Source: UBA1672 sp964015995
GTDB taxonomy: Bacteria; Pseudomonadota; Alphaproteobacteria; Micavibrionales; Micavibrionaceae
DNA length: 22,299 nt
Reading direction: 5' to 3'
Assembly (NCBI GenBank): GCA_964015995.1
Contig: CAXHFH010000030.1
Span: forward strand, 1-22,299
Numbering within the stretch: position 1 is the first letter of the stretch; every line of letters begins with the position of its first letter. The notes beneath the pieces are model-generated. The model made no database searches and was not told the origin of the DNA. It was given only the letters and a program-made list of their open reading frames with translations. Shown piece by piece: positions 8,673-17,459 of this stretch. Position numbers and translations under genes: made by a program.

Positions 8673-8927
8673 TTATTCATCGTCAGATGAGTCAGATTTG
8701 CTTTCGTCGTTCAAGCTAAGCGGTCCGCCCGGCATGATCGTTGAAATTGCGTGTTTATAGATAAGCTGCACATGGGAGTCTCTGCGCAGTAGTAAGCAGA
8801 AATTATCAAACCATGTTACGATTCCCTGAAGCTTTACGCCGTTCACAAGAAAGACTGTGACGGACATTTTTTCTTTACGAATTTTATTGAGAAAAACGTC
8901 TTGGACATTTTGTATTTTTTCGGACAT
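8673..8927 (-). CDS. hfq: RNA chaperone Hfq
   Basis: 84-residue Hfq, a hexameric Sm-like protein that pairs small RNAs with mRNAs. The Sm1 region VFLNKIRKEKMSVTVFLVNG and the Sm2 motif LIYKHAISTIMP are both present, including the YKHA signature that forms the poly(U) proximal site. The C-terminal tail is short and acidic (ESKSDSSDDE), as is common in alphaproteobacteria. AGGAA six bases before the ATG supports the start. It lies between the HAD phosphatase and hflX on the same strand, with a 98-base gap upstream that may contain its own promoter. Confidence 0.97.
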   Translation of the reverse strand: MSEKIQNVQDVFLNKIRKEKMSVTVFLVNGVKLQGIVTWFDNFCLLLRRDSHVQLIYKHAISTIMPGGPLSLNDESKSDSSDDE

Positions 8928-9025
8928 TTTTATTTCCTAAGTTATTATTTTTATTGTTTTTACAAACTTACTAAACCATTCAGTGGATTGTAATAAAACA
9001 TATTCACTGTTTTAGAGCAACCTTT
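8928..9025 (-). promoter_or_regulatory. hfq upstream region, possible promoter
   Basis: AT-rich 98-base gap between the phosphatase stop and hfq, the widest gap inside this gene run. Read on the minus strand, TTGCTC followed after 17 bases by TTTATT (about 9020 to 8992) is a weak -35/-10 candidate. No terminator is evident. Assignment is tentative. Confidence 0.25.
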
Positions 9026-9694
9026 CTATATTGCAACCAGAAACTCCCTGAGTTGAGCATAGTTATCGAAGCTGATGAGAGGCTCGTATTTGCGTATTAA
9101 TTCATCCGTGTTTTCTTCCCCTTTTAAGAATAATGCGGGGCAGCCCGCATCCTTTGCGCATGCCAGATCATTTTCAGTGTCACCGACATACCAAATCGTG
9201 TGGGTGTCCGTTGAAAGTCCGGACTTATCCAAGGCCAAGTTTAAAGGAGCGGCAGAAGGTTTATCGTTTTCTGCCTCACCTGCGCCAACCAGAACTGAGA
9301 AATACTGATCATATTTCGTGTGCTCTAATTCCCGTGATACGAATGTGCCTTTCTTATTGGTGACAACACCCATCAGGATGTCTTTTGTCTTAAAAAATTC
9401 TAAAACGGATTGCGTATCTTCGATTGTTTGTACTTTATGGCTGTTATCGAATACGTATCTTTGGAATACCTCCATCGCCTCATCGCATTTTTCTTTATAA
9501 ATCGCGGGATAGAGTATTTCTCTGGGTTTACCGAAATATTGCTTATATTCATCTTGTTTGAACGGCTCAAAGCCTAATGTCGTTAGGGTGTGGTTATGGG
9601 CGTCATTCAAAAAGCTGTAACTGTCGGCGAGTGTGCCGTCCCAATCCCAGAATATGGCGTCAGGGAAATCTATACTGAGTGGGTAATGTGTCAT
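9026..9694 (-). CDS. HAD-family phosphatase, phosphoglycolate phosphatase-like
   Basis: 222-residue HAD hydrolase of the Gph/PGP type with a helical cap. Motif I is FWDWDGTLADS, with nucleophile Asp17 and acid/base Asp19. Motif II is VVTNKK, the motif III lysine is in ENDKPSAAP, and motif IV is VGDTENDLACAKDAG with the metal-binding aspartates. All catalytic residues are in place. The substrate cannot be read from sequence: phosphoglycolate is the usual guess, but other small phosphate esters or nucleotides are possible. The start lies three bases after the murI stop codon, so the two are probably translated together. Placement between murI and hfq is not an arrangement I recognise. Confidence 0.85.
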   Translation of the reverse strand: MTHYPLSIDFPDAIFWDWDGTLADSYSFLNDAHNHTLTTLGFEPFKQDEYKQYFGKPREILYPAIYKEKCDEAMEVFQRYVFDNSHKVQTIEDTQSVLEFFKTKDILMGVVTNKKGTFVSRELEHTKYDQYFSVLVGAGEAENDKPSAAPLNLALDKSGLSTDTHTIWYVGDTENDLACAKDAGCPALFLKGEENTDELIRKYEPLISFDNYAQLREFLVAI

Positions 9695-9697
9695 GTC

Positions 9698-10531
9698 CTA
9701 TTCGGTCCTGTAATAGTTTTCGTTGATAGCATCAAATCGCGCGTATTTAATGGGGATTGGTGATTGATATATATATTCTGCGGCATCAACATACCCTTTG
9801 GTTATATCACTGACGAGGAATTCAGACGTACCTGCTGTCGTAATTTTATCGGATATTTCAGGGTGACGCTTAAGGTAGTTCACAAGTTTTAGCGGAATAA
9901 TGTCATCCTGTGAAATTAATGAGACATTGTTGCCAATTATTCGCTTTATATCTTCTTTTAAGAATGGGAAGTGCGTGCAGCCCAATATCAGGCATTCAAT
10001 TTTATGCTCTAATAATGGTTCTAAGTAATGTTCTAAAACAGATGGAAGCCATTGTGCACCATTGTTTTCAATCAAAGGTACAAGTAATGGCGTGTTCTTT
10101 TGAAATATTTGTATCTCGGGATCAATTTTTTGAAGCTCGTCAGGGTATATACCGCTTTCGATGGTGTAATTGGTTGCAATCACACCAAGGCGTTTATAAC
10201 CGCGATCAAGGGCTGTTTCTAAAGTTGGGACAACAACGCCTAAAATGCGCCTGTCTGAATACGGGCTATTGGGTAAATATTGTTGTTGTAATTGTCGTAA
10301 AGCCGAGGCACTGACAGTGTTGCAGGCTGTAATGATTAGATTACAGTCTTCGGCAAACAGAAATTCCATTGCGCGTTTACTATATTCATATATGGCTTCG
10401 GATGATCTGTTCCCATAGGGCAAGTGGAGTGTGTCCCCGAAATACAGTATGTCGACATCTGGTAAATGCGCGCGTATAGATTTCGCAATTAAAAGACCGC
10501 CTAAACCTGAATCGAATATGCCGAGTTTCAT
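9698..10531 (-). CDS. murI: Glutamate racemase
   Basis: 277-residue MurI, which converts L-glutamate to D-glutamate for peptidoglycan in the cytoplasm. The N-terminal substrate loop is KLGIFDSGLGGL (Asp7, Ser8). The first catalytic cysteine is Cys70 in ITACNTVSA and the second is Cys185 in LGCTHFPF. Both are present, so the enzyme should be active. Length is normal. The ATG begins two bases after the trkA stop codon with no obvious ribosome binding site, suggesting coupling to trkA translation. Confidence 0.95.
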   Translation of the reverse strand: MKLGIFDSGLGGLLIAKSIRAHLPDVDILYFGDTLHLPYGNRSSEAIYEYSKRAMEFLFAEDCNLIITACNTVSASALRQLQQQYLPNSPYSDRRILGVVVPTLETALDRGYKRLGVIATNYTIESGIYPDELQKIDPEIQIFQKNTPLLVPLIENNGAQWLPSVLEHYLEPLLEHKIECLILGCTHFPFLKEDIKRIIGNNVSLISQDDIIPLKLVNYLKRHPEISDKITTAGTSEFLVSDITKGYVDAAEYIYQSPIPIKYARFDAINENYYRTE

Positions 10532-10533
10532 GT

Positions 10534-11910
10534 TTATAATAGATCCACATGAACGGAGAGCATTTTTTCAACTTCTCTGGCGTGTTCCCGTGATGCCAGA
10601 ATAACGATGTGATCCATCGGCAAAACCTTATTATTTTCCTTTGGGATAATAATTTTTCCATCACGAATAATGGCGCCGATGACAACAGAGGACGGGAGTT
10701 CTATATCAGCGATTAATTTATTGGCAACACGGGATGAATCAGAAATCTCAATTTCAATGACTTCGGTTTCACCATCATGGATATTATGAATACTAACAAT
10801 TCGTCCCCTTCTCACATGCTGCATGATATTTGATACAATAATCGCTTTTGGTGACACCATTGTGTCAATGCCCAACGGTCCGACAAGTGGATTGTAAGCA
10901 TTGTTCGTAACTAATGTAACAACACGTTCACACCCATATTGTTTGGCGAGTAAGGAGCCTAGAATATTGCTTTCATCGTCATTCATGAGGGCGATGTAAG
11001 TTTCTGCAGAAGAGACAGATGCCTCTTCTAAAATATTTTTCTCAAGAGTGTTACCATTTAAGATAATGATATTTTCTAACTGCTCACTCAGGAATTGTGC
11101 ACGCTCTTGGTTGTGTTCAATGATTTTAAGTTGTAATCCGTTAATGTGTGTCTGTAGCTTCCTGATCAATGAGATGCCAATATTACCGCCACCTGAAACA
11201 ATGATTTTTCGAGCTTCTTTTTCAAGATGGCCAAAGGCGGCCATAACACGCCGTAGGTGGATGCTGTCTACTATAATATAGGCTTCGTCCCCTACCTTTA
11301 GCATGTCATTTTCATCAGGTATGATGCTTTTGTTTTTGCGTGTTAAGGAAACAATCGAAAATGATAAGTCAGGGAATAGTTTATCAAGCTGCCCTAAGGG
11401 TGTGTGCAGTACAGGGCAGTCTTCCATACAGATAACTCCGACAAGATGCGCTTTACCGCCGCCCAAGGTTATGGCGGTGGTGGTGCCGGGGATAGATAAT
11501 CTTTGTAGGATATCATCCGCAATAAGAATTTCGGGCGAAATAATCACATCGATGGGCATGTGCGCACGACTAAACAGATTAGACCAAGAGGGATCGAGAT
11601 AGCTTTGTTTGCGAATGCGGGCTATTTTCTTGGGGATACTAAATAAAGAATGACCGATTTGGCAGGCCACCATATTGACTTCGTCGTGTTCGGTTACGGC
11701 TATAATAAGGTCACATTCGTTTGCGCCCGCATTATTGAGCGTATTCGGATCAGATGGATGACCTGCAACTGTATTCACATCTAATGAGTTGTTCACACGT
11801 GCAAGCTGTTCACTTGCGTGATCAACAACAGTGACATCGTTCTCTTCTTTTGAAAGATATGCCGCGATACTTGCACCAACCTGATTAGCGCCGCAAATGA
11901 TAACTCTCAT
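10534..11910 (-). CDS. trkA: Trk potassium uptake regulatory subunit TrkA
   Basis: 458-residue TrkA, the peripheral NAD(H)/nucleotide-binding subunit that gates the TrkH/TrkG potassium channel at the inner membrane. It has the duplicated RCK architecture. The first RCK_N begins MRVIICGANQVGASIAAYLS and contains VTVVDHASEQL; the first RCK_C follows at about 145-225. The second RCK_N has KIIVSGGGNIGISLIRKLQ and a second RCK_C ends the protein. The Trk membrane subunit is not in this window. It follows ntrX by 42 bases; ntrYX-trkA is a common alphaproteobacterial arrangement. Confidence 0.95.
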   Translation of the reverse strand: MRVIICGANQVGASIAAYLSKEENDVTVVDHASEQLARVNNSLDVNTVAGHPSDPNTLNNAGANECDLIIAVTEHDEVNMVACQIGHSLFSIPKKIARIRKQSYLDPSWSNLFSRAHMPIDVIISPEILIADDILQRLSIPGTTTAITLGGGKAHLVGVICMEDCPVLHTPLGQLDKLFPDLSFSIVSLTRKNKSIIPDENDMLKVGDEAYIIVDSIHLRRVMAAFGHLEKEARKIIVSGGGNIGISLIRKLQTHINGLQLKIIEHNQERAQFLSEQLENIIILNGNTLEKNILEEASVSSAETYIALMNDDESNILGSLLAKQYGCERVVTLVTNNAYNPLVGPLGIDTMVSPKAIIVSNIMQHVRRGRIVSIHNIHDGETEVIEIEISDSSRVANKLIADIELPSSVVIGAIIRDGKIIIPKENNKVLPMDHIVILASREHAREVEKMLSVHVDLL

Positions 11911-11952
11911 GTTTTTTCTTTCATTTTATAGAAGTTATGAAGGAGACTTAGT

Positions 11953-13332
11953 TCAGGCCACATTCTGCTTTTCATCTGCGAAAACTTCAAGTGATTTTAG
12001 CTTTCTATGCAGAGCAGAGCGTTCCATGCCTATGAACTCAGCAGTTTTAGAAATATTACCGTCGAACTTATTAACCTGTGATAATAAATAATGTTTTTCA
12101 AAACATTCACGCGCTTCACGTAACTGCATCGTTAATATGCTGTCTGCAAAAAGGTTTGGGGTGTTATCTTGATCGGTATCGGGCACGGTTTTTTCTAGTC
12201 CATTAATTTCTTGTGGCAAATGCTCTGTATCAATTTCAATGTTTTTATCTCCGTACATGATAAATAGCCATTCAAGAATATTGTTGAATTGTTTTATATT
12301 TCCGGGCCACGTATATGCTTTTAGTTTTATAAGCGCGTTTTCAGTAAACCTTAAACTACTCAAACGTTGCACAAGCTTACTGATATCGTGTCGTCTTTTT
12401 CTTAACGGCTCTATATCAACAGGGACAACATTCAAGCGATAGAAAAGATCCTCGCGAAAATCTCCTGATTTTATCTTCTGCTGTATATCTTCACTTGTCG
12501 TGGCAATAATACGTGTATCAGAAGTAAGCTTATGATTGGACCCTATTTTGTAATACGTGTTGTCTTGTAAAAAGTTGAGTACTTTCCCTTGAATATCTAA
12601 CGGGAGTGCGCACACTTCATCCAAAAGAAGTGTGCCACCATTAACAAGCTCTAATAATCCTGGTGTGGATATACCATTAGGCTCTGATTCTTGAATTCCG
12701 AATAACTCTTTTTCCAACTTCTCAGCCTGCATAGTTGCACAGCTAAGTGTCATAAAGGGTTTAGCTGCACGTAATGATTTGTCATGAACGTAGTGTGCTG
12801 CGATGTTTTTACCTGTACCGGCCTCGCCTGTGATCATAAGACGGCTGTTTGTTGCAGCTGATTTGTCCAAAATATTCAAAACGCTTTCAGGGACTTGTTG
12901 AATTAAATCGCTGACATGTTCAGATGATCTTTTTCGCAATTCTTCATTTTGTTTCTTGAGAGCTGAATTTTCTAATGCACGGCCAATCATGAGGAGCAGT
13001 CGGTCACTTTTGAAAGGCTTTTCAATAAAATCATAAGCCCCTAATTTAATTGCGGAGACTGCTGTTTCAATCGTCCCGTGACCACTGATCATTAAGAAAG
13101 GTAAATCAGAACGCTGATTTTTAGTTTCTTTTAAAATATCAATGCCGTCTTTATCACTTCCCTGTAGCCAAATATCTTGAATGACTAAATCAGGATGAGC
13201 ATCATTAATAAGGCTCAGTCCGGTATCACTGTTTGACGCCGATATAACGTTATACCCTTCATCTTCTAAAATGCCTTGGATCAGAGCGCGTATATCATCT
13301 TCATCATCGATAATAAGGATTTTTGCATTCAT
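11953..13332 (-). CDS. ntrX: Response regulator NtrX (AAA+ type without GAFTGA)
   Basis: 459-residue NtrX, partner of the NtrY kinase. The receiver domain (about 1-120) has IIDDEDD, phosphoacceptor Asp53 in LVIQDIWL, and Lys105 in DFIEKPF. The AAA+ domain has Walker A GEAGTGKN (169-176), Walker B TLLLDE (Asp238, Glu239) and the arginine-finger region FREDLFYRLNVVPVDI. The sigma-54 contact loop GAFTGA, expected just after ELFG (209-212), is absent: the sequence runs straight to a short IQESEPNGISTPG segment. A Fis-type helix-turn-helix closes the protein (about 403-450). The missing loop is known for alphaproteobacterial NtrX and argues against sigma-54 activation. The ribosome binding site AAGGA overlaps the end of ntrY, seven bases away. 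Confidence 0.95.
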   Translation of the reverse strand: MNAKILIIDDEDDIRALIQGILEDEGYNVISASNSDTGLSLINDAHPDLVIQDIWLQGSDKDGIDILKETKNQRSDLPFLMISGHGTIETAVSAIKLGAYDFIEKPFKSDRLLLMIGRALENSALKKQNEELRKRSSEHVSDLIQQVPESVLNILDKSAATNSRLMITGEAGTGKNIAAHYVHDKSLRAAKPFMTLSCATMQAEKLEKELFGIQESEPNGISTPGLLELVNGGTLLLDEVCALPLDIQGKVLNFLQDNTYYKIGSNHKLTSDTRIIATTSEDIQQKIKSGDFREDLFYRLNVVPVDIEPLRKRRHDISKLVQRLSSLRFTENALIKLKAYTWPGNIKQFNNILEWLFIMYGDKNIEIDTEHLPQEINGLEKTVPDTDQDNTPNLFADSILTMQLREARECFEKHYLLSQVNKFDGNISKTAEFIGMERSALHRKLKSLEVFADEKQNVA

Positions 13333-13339
13333 AGTATTT

Positions 13340-15619
13340 TTATTCCTTTTGGTCTGAATTTTTTACGCGCGGAAACGTTAGCACAACACAAGCACCACCA
13401 AGATCTTGCCATTTATCGTTTTCTCCGAGCCAAGCCGGCACACCAAGAGATAGTTTACCGTTGTGATCTTCGATAATTTTTTTCACAATGGCCAAACCTA
13501 GCCCTGTGCCTTTTTGTTTATGTGTTATGTAAGGCTCTGTGAGCTTTGCGATATCTTCGTTTTCAGGGAAGCCAGATCCATTATCAGTGATTGCAATAAA
13601 TGATTCTGCTCCGCGCTGCCCGATTAAAATATCTATTTTTCCAGAAATATCATTTTGCATTTCTATTGCTTCAATCGCGTTTTTGAGAAGGTTCGTCATC
13701 ACTTGCCTTATCTGCTGTGCATCGCAATTAACGGAATCAAGGACAGAATCTTTGGTAAGTGAAAATTTTATTTTTTCATGCGCTTGCTTTACGAGGGTGA
13801 GTGAATCTTCCACTAATTTTGTAAGGCTCTGCGGTTTCATGACAGGATCGGGCATACGTGCGAACGAAGAAAATTCGTCGACCATGCGCCCAATATCACC
13901 GACATGCTTAATGATGGTGTCTGTGCATTGCTCAAATATTTCTGCATCTTTATCAATATTTTTGAGGTACTTACGTTTTAAACGCTCAGCAGAGAGTTGT
14001 ATTGGCGTAAGTGGGTTTTTAATTTCATGCGCAATCCGTCTGGCGACATCAGACCAAGCAGCGTTTCTCTGTGCCGATTGAAGTTCGGTAATATCATCAA
14101 AAGTGATAATTAGGCCTGTAGAATTTTCCTCTAATGTTTCGATGGAAATCCTGAAGAGGAAAATACGTTTCCCTGATTTTCCGAAGAAAACAGGAATTTC
14201 TTTCTGAATGGTTTTCTTTGGATTTTTTACAACGTCCTCAAGCATTGGTTTTAATTCAGGAATGATATCTAGAATGTAGTGATTGGCAATGTCGTCATGC
14301 ATCTTAACAAGAAGATCAGAGGCAGAATTGTTAGCAAGGTTGATAATGCCTTCACCATCCACGCCAATAACACCGGATGAAACACCAGCGAGGACTGTTT
14401 CTGTAAGGCGGCGCCTTTGATCAATCTGACGGTTGGCTTCTATCAGATCATCGCGCTGTGATTGAAGTTGGCTCGTCATGCGATTGAATGATTTTGCAAG
14501 ATACTCAAATTCCTCAAGACGTTTCGTGTCAGGAAGGCGTGAGGCTAAGTCCCCTGCTCTCACACGATCAGACGCCGTTATCAGCTCACCAATAGGATTG
14601 ACAAGTTGTCTTGCGAGCAAAAGCCCCGACCAGATCGCGGCAAGTAGTAACAAAAAGCCAACAACCACGAAAATCATGGTGACTGTGATTTGTAGGCCGG
14701 AATTTTTTGACTGCAAATTATTGTAATCTTTCACAGCGAGGTCCGCCGCCTTTAGGTGGGATATAACTTGCGGGTCAATCATGCGCCCGACATATAGAAA
14801 AGCCCCAGGGATAGATTCAACTTTGGCAAGCGCACGAACGCGGTCTTGCTCCTCTCCCATAACAAGAACGACCTCACCCTGCTCTGCCTGCGTTAATTGA
14901 AAATCGGTTGGCAATTCATATTCTAATGAAAAAGTAAGAGCAGAGCGTGCCAAGACGCGTCCCTTTTGATTGATAACAACGGCTTCTGATAAGTTTCTGA
15001 TATAAGATTGTGTATCAATAACTTTGGAAAACAAATTTTCATCCAACATCAAGCGATCACCCTGACGATCAAGATCACTCGCCATCGCGAGAGTATCAGC
15101 GCGGATGACCTGTTTATGTTCTTCAAGATATGATTGTGCAACGGCTTGTGATTCATTGATGGCTGTTTGCACGCGTTGGCTAAACCATGCCTGGACGCCA
15201 TAGTGAAAAAGAAGAGCCGAGAGTATGGTCATGATAATCGTTGGTACGGCCACCAGAACACTGAAAATATACACAAGCCTAACGTGCAAATGTGATCCGG
15301 CGATTCCCTTTTTCTTATTGCTCCAGACGGTAACGATACGCCGTGCAATAAGTGACACAAGAAGCAGTAGTATAATTAAATCAACATTAAGAAGCCATAT
15401 AACCAAATCCGGATCATCGCCAAATGGCGGGGTCTTTGATAATGCAGCGTACGTCATAAACCCGCTGATGATAGAGGCAATCAGTAACAAGATCCCTGCT
15501 TTGGTGCGCCAAGATCTGTATTTCAAACGTGAAAAATGCATCCCCGAAAAAGCCTTAATTAGCATTTCTCGAAAACTCAGACGATTACTCGGTTGTGTTT
15601 CGTTGATGACATTGTTCAT
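13340..15619 (-). CDS. ntrY: Sensor histidine kinase NtrY
   Basis: 759-residue inner-membrane kinase. There are three N-terminal membrane segments (about 41-60, 72-96 and 113-140), a periplasmic domain, and a fourth segment at about 311-337. Then come HAMP (338-395), PAS (405-510), the HisKA box with phosphorylated His531 in HEIKNPLTPIQLSAERL, and HATPase_c with N box TNLLKNAIEAIE, G1 ITDNGSGFP and G2 KGTGLGLAIV. This is the standard NtrY architecture, complete. It is linked in other alphaproteobacteria to nitrogen, redox or envelope responses; the signal here is unknown. ntrX follows after seven bases. Upstream is the divergent ispDF gene; dusB, ntrB and ntrC, often found here, are absent. 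Confidence 0.95.
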   Translation of the reverse strand: MNNVINETQPSNRLSFREMLIKAFSGMHFSRLKYRSWRTKAGILLLIASIISGFMTYAALSKTPPFGDDPDLVIWLLNVDLIILLLLVSLIARRIVTVWSNKKKGIAGSHLHVRLVYIFSVLVAVPTIIMTILSALLFHYGVQAWFSQRVQTAINESQAVAQSYLEEHKQVIRADTLAMASDLDRQGDRLMLDENLFSKVIDTQSYIRNLSEAVVINQKGRVLARSALTFSLEYELPTDFQLTQAEQGEVVLVMGEEQDRVRALAKVESIPGAFLYVGRMIDPQVISHLKAADLAVKDYNNLQSKNSGLQITVTMIFVVVGFLLLLAAIWSGLLLARQLVNPIGELITASDRVRAGDLASRLPDTKRLEEFEYLAKSFNRMTSQLQSQRDDLIEANRQIDQRRRLTETVLAGVSSGVIGVDGEGIINLANNSASDLLVKMHDDIANHYILDIIPELKPMLEDVVKNPKKTIQKEIPVFFGKSGKRIFLFRISIETLEENSTGLIITFDDITELQSAQRNAAWSDVARRIAHEIKNPLTPIQLSAERLKRKYLKNIDKDAEIFEQCTDTIIKHVGDIGRMVDEFSSFARMPDPVMKPQSLTKLVEDSLTLVKQAHEKIKFSLTKDSVLDSVNCDAQQIRQVMTNLLKNAIEAIEMQNDISGKIDILIGQRGAESFIAITDNGSGFPENEDIAKLTEPYITHKQKGTGLGLAIVKKIIEDHNGKLSLGVPAWLGENDKWQDLGGACVVLTFPRVKNSDQKE

Positions 15620-15750
15620 TTTGTATGTATTGCCTGCGTCGATTTTGTTATAACGACATTAAGTATGCGTGCTTGCTATGAAATATAGTGTTGCATTTTT
15701 ACAACGCATGACACAGAAATACAACATAAATCATACAAACATAGGTTAAC
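15620..15750. promoter_or_regulatory. Divergent promoter region, ntrY / ispDF
   Basis: 131 bases between two divergent genes, which must serve both transcripts. A dyad at 15690-15705, GTTGCA-N4-TACAAC (five of six positions pair), could be an operator or chance. TATAAC on the minus strand near 15651-15656 resembles a -10 for ntrY but lacks a good -35. No promoter can be assigned firmly. Confidence 0.4.
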
Positions 15751-16953
15751 GTGTCTACAGCTCTTTCGAATTTTAGTGTAATTATCGCAGCAGGCGGTAC
15801 TGGTCAGCGTTTATCAGCACATACACCAAAGCAGTATATGAGGATTGGCGGTAAAACAATTTTGCGCCGTACGCTTGATGTTTTTGTTGGGATGAAGGGT
15901 GTGCAGGATATTTGTGTTGTTATCAATAAAGAGCATCATGATTTATATAACCAATCTGTGGAAGGTCTGGATAATGTGCAATTTTGTATTGGCGGGAATA
16001 CCAGACAAGAAAGCGTCTTGAATGGTTTGAACGCTTTATCGCATTTAAGCGCAGATGACATTGTTTTGATACATGATGCGGCACGGCCTTTTGTCAAAAA
16101 AACTGAAATCCATTTTCTCCTCGACAGCTTAAAGCATAATAAGGCAGCGAGCTTGGCGGTGCCGATCGTCGATACGCTGCGCTACGGTGATGATGATGAT
16201 ATTGCCACTCAAAACGTAAAGCGTGATAGCATGTGGGCTATACAGACTCCTCAGGGGTTCCATTATGGTGTGCTGAGACAAGCGCATGATAATTGTGATC
16301 AAGATCAAGCCTACACTGATGATACTGCGCTCGTCTCGGCAACGGGTATAGATGTTAAATTGGTTAATGGCGGAAAACAAAATTTTAAAATTACAACACA
16401 GGAAGATTTGCACATGGCACAGCATTTGTTATCCACTGAAATGCGCACAGGTATGGGCTATGATGTGCATGCCTTTGACGATGAAGCGAATGATGTAAAA
16501 ACCATTACGCTCTGCGGTGTTGATATCGAATATAATCGTAAGCTCAAGGGGCACTCTGATGCGGATGTTGGGTTGCACGCACTAACAGATGCAATTTTAG
16601 GGGCAATCGGCGAAGGCGATATTGGTCTTCACTTTCCTCCCAGTAATATGGATTTCAAAAACATGGATAGCGCGGTTTTTTTGGAGCACGCGATGACATT
16701 GCTCCGTGATAAGAACGGAAAACTAATAAATGCGGATATCACCCTCATCTGTGAGCGTCCGAAAATCGGACAATATCGCGAACAAATCGTTGAGCGTGTT
16801 TCTGATCTTCTCAGTTTGTCTACTGATCGTGTGAATATTAAGGCGACCACAAGTGAAAAACTAGGATTTACCGGGCGTGAAGAAGGTATCGCTGCGCAAG
16901 CGGTTGTTTCTGTGTCCCTACCTGCTGACGATGAGGGGCGTGACCATGTTTAA
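15751..16953 (+). CDS. ispDF: Bifunctional IspD/IspF isoprenoid biosynthesis enzyme
   Basis: 400-residue fusion catalysing two non-adjacent steps of the non-mevalonate (MEP) isoprenoid pathway in the cytoplasm. The IspD half (about 1-228, MEP cytidylyltransferase) has IIAAGGTGQRL, the following KQY, and IHDAARPFV. The IspF half (about 231-392, MEcPP synthase) begins MRTGMGYDVHAF with metal ligands Asp238 and His240, has GHSDADVGLHALTDAILGA with His276, and ends with KATTSEKLGFTGREEGIAAQA. The fused form is typical of alpha- and epsilonproteobacteria. Translation begins at GTG with only a weak ribosome binding site (ATAGG). pgpA overlaps the last eight bases. Confidence 0.96.
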   Translation: MSTALSNFSVIIAAGGTGQRLSAHTPKQYMRIGGKTILRRTLDVFVGMKGVQDICVVINKEHHDLYNQSVEGLDNVQFCIGGNTRQESVLNGLNALSHLSADDIVLIHDAARPFVKKTEIHFLLDSLKHNKAASLAVPIVDTLRYGDDDDIATQNVKRDSMWAIQTPQGFHYGVLRQAHDNCDQDQAYTDDTALVSATGIDVKLVNGGKQNFKITTQEDLHMAQHLLSTEMRTGMGYDVHAFDDEANDVKTITLCGVDIEYNRKLKGHSDADVGLHALTDAILGAIGEGDIGLHFPPSNMDFKNMDSAVFLEHAMTLLRDKNGKLINADITLICERPKIGQYREQIVERVSDLLSLSTDRVNIKATTSEKLGFTGREEGIAAQAVVSVSLPADDEGRDHV

Positions 16954-17431
16954 ATATACTGTTCCTGAGAAATTAGATAAAAAACAGAAGTACGTATGGC
17001 TCGCCAGTTGGTTTGGCTGTGGTTTTATTAATCCTGCGCCCGGTACATGGGGAAGTTTGGGGGCTATTCCCTTTGGTTTAATCATATATGCATTAAGCGG
17101 CGTATATGGTTTAGGTGTTGCTGCGTTCTTAATTACTATTGTAGGGCTTTGGTCTGCCGATAAATTTGATAAAGCCATGGACGGACATGACTCGAAAATG
17201 ATTGTGATTGATGAGGTTGCGGGACAATGGATTGCCCTTATGCCTGCCGCGCTTAATCCGCTTTTGGTTTTAATAGCTTTTATCGCATTTCGTTTTTTTG
17301 ATATACTAAAGCCTTGGCCGGTTAGTTTCTTTGACAAGAAAGTTAAAGGTGCGGCTGGTGTCATGGGTGATGATATCGTGGCAGGCATTTTCGCAGCTGC
17401 GATTGTCATGGTTACAGGCGCACTCTTATAA
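16946..17431 (+). CDS. pgpA: Phosphatidylglycerophosphatase A
   Basis: 161-residue inner-membrane PgpA, which removes phosphate from phosphatidylglycerol-phosphate to give phosphatidylglycerol. Family motifs are present: GCGFINPAPGTWGSLGAIP near the N-terminus, VIDEVAGQWIAL, AFRFFDILKPWPVSFFD and GVMGDDIVAG. Several hydrophobic stretches (IPFGLIIYALSGVYGLGVAA, LLVLIAFIAF, IVAGIFAAAIVMV) fit a membrane protein. The ATG at 16946 has GAGGGG seven bases upstream and overlaps the end of ispDF by eight bases; an in-frame ATG at 16931 is possible but would put that site inside the coding region. Confidence 0.93.
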   Translation: MFKYTVPEKLDKKQKYVWLASWFGCGFINPAPGTWGSLGAIPFGLIIYALSGVYGLGVAAFLITIVGLWSADKFDKAMDGHDSKMIVIDEVAGQWIALMPAALNPLLVLIAFIAFRFFDILKPWPVSFFDKKVKGAAGVMGDDIVAGIFAAAIVMVTGALL

Positions 17432-17459
17432 CTTACGCACACGTACGGGGGATAAAATT

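Noticed and set aside
8233..8760. 175-codon plus-strand open frame
   Set aside because: Covers hflX and the end of hfq in antisense; no ribosome binding site or recognisable domain.
13539..14081. 180-codon plus-strand open frame
   Set aside because: It lies antisense to the conserved kinase core of NtrY, and its translation is rich in Ser, Cys and Ile without domain features: a shadow frame.
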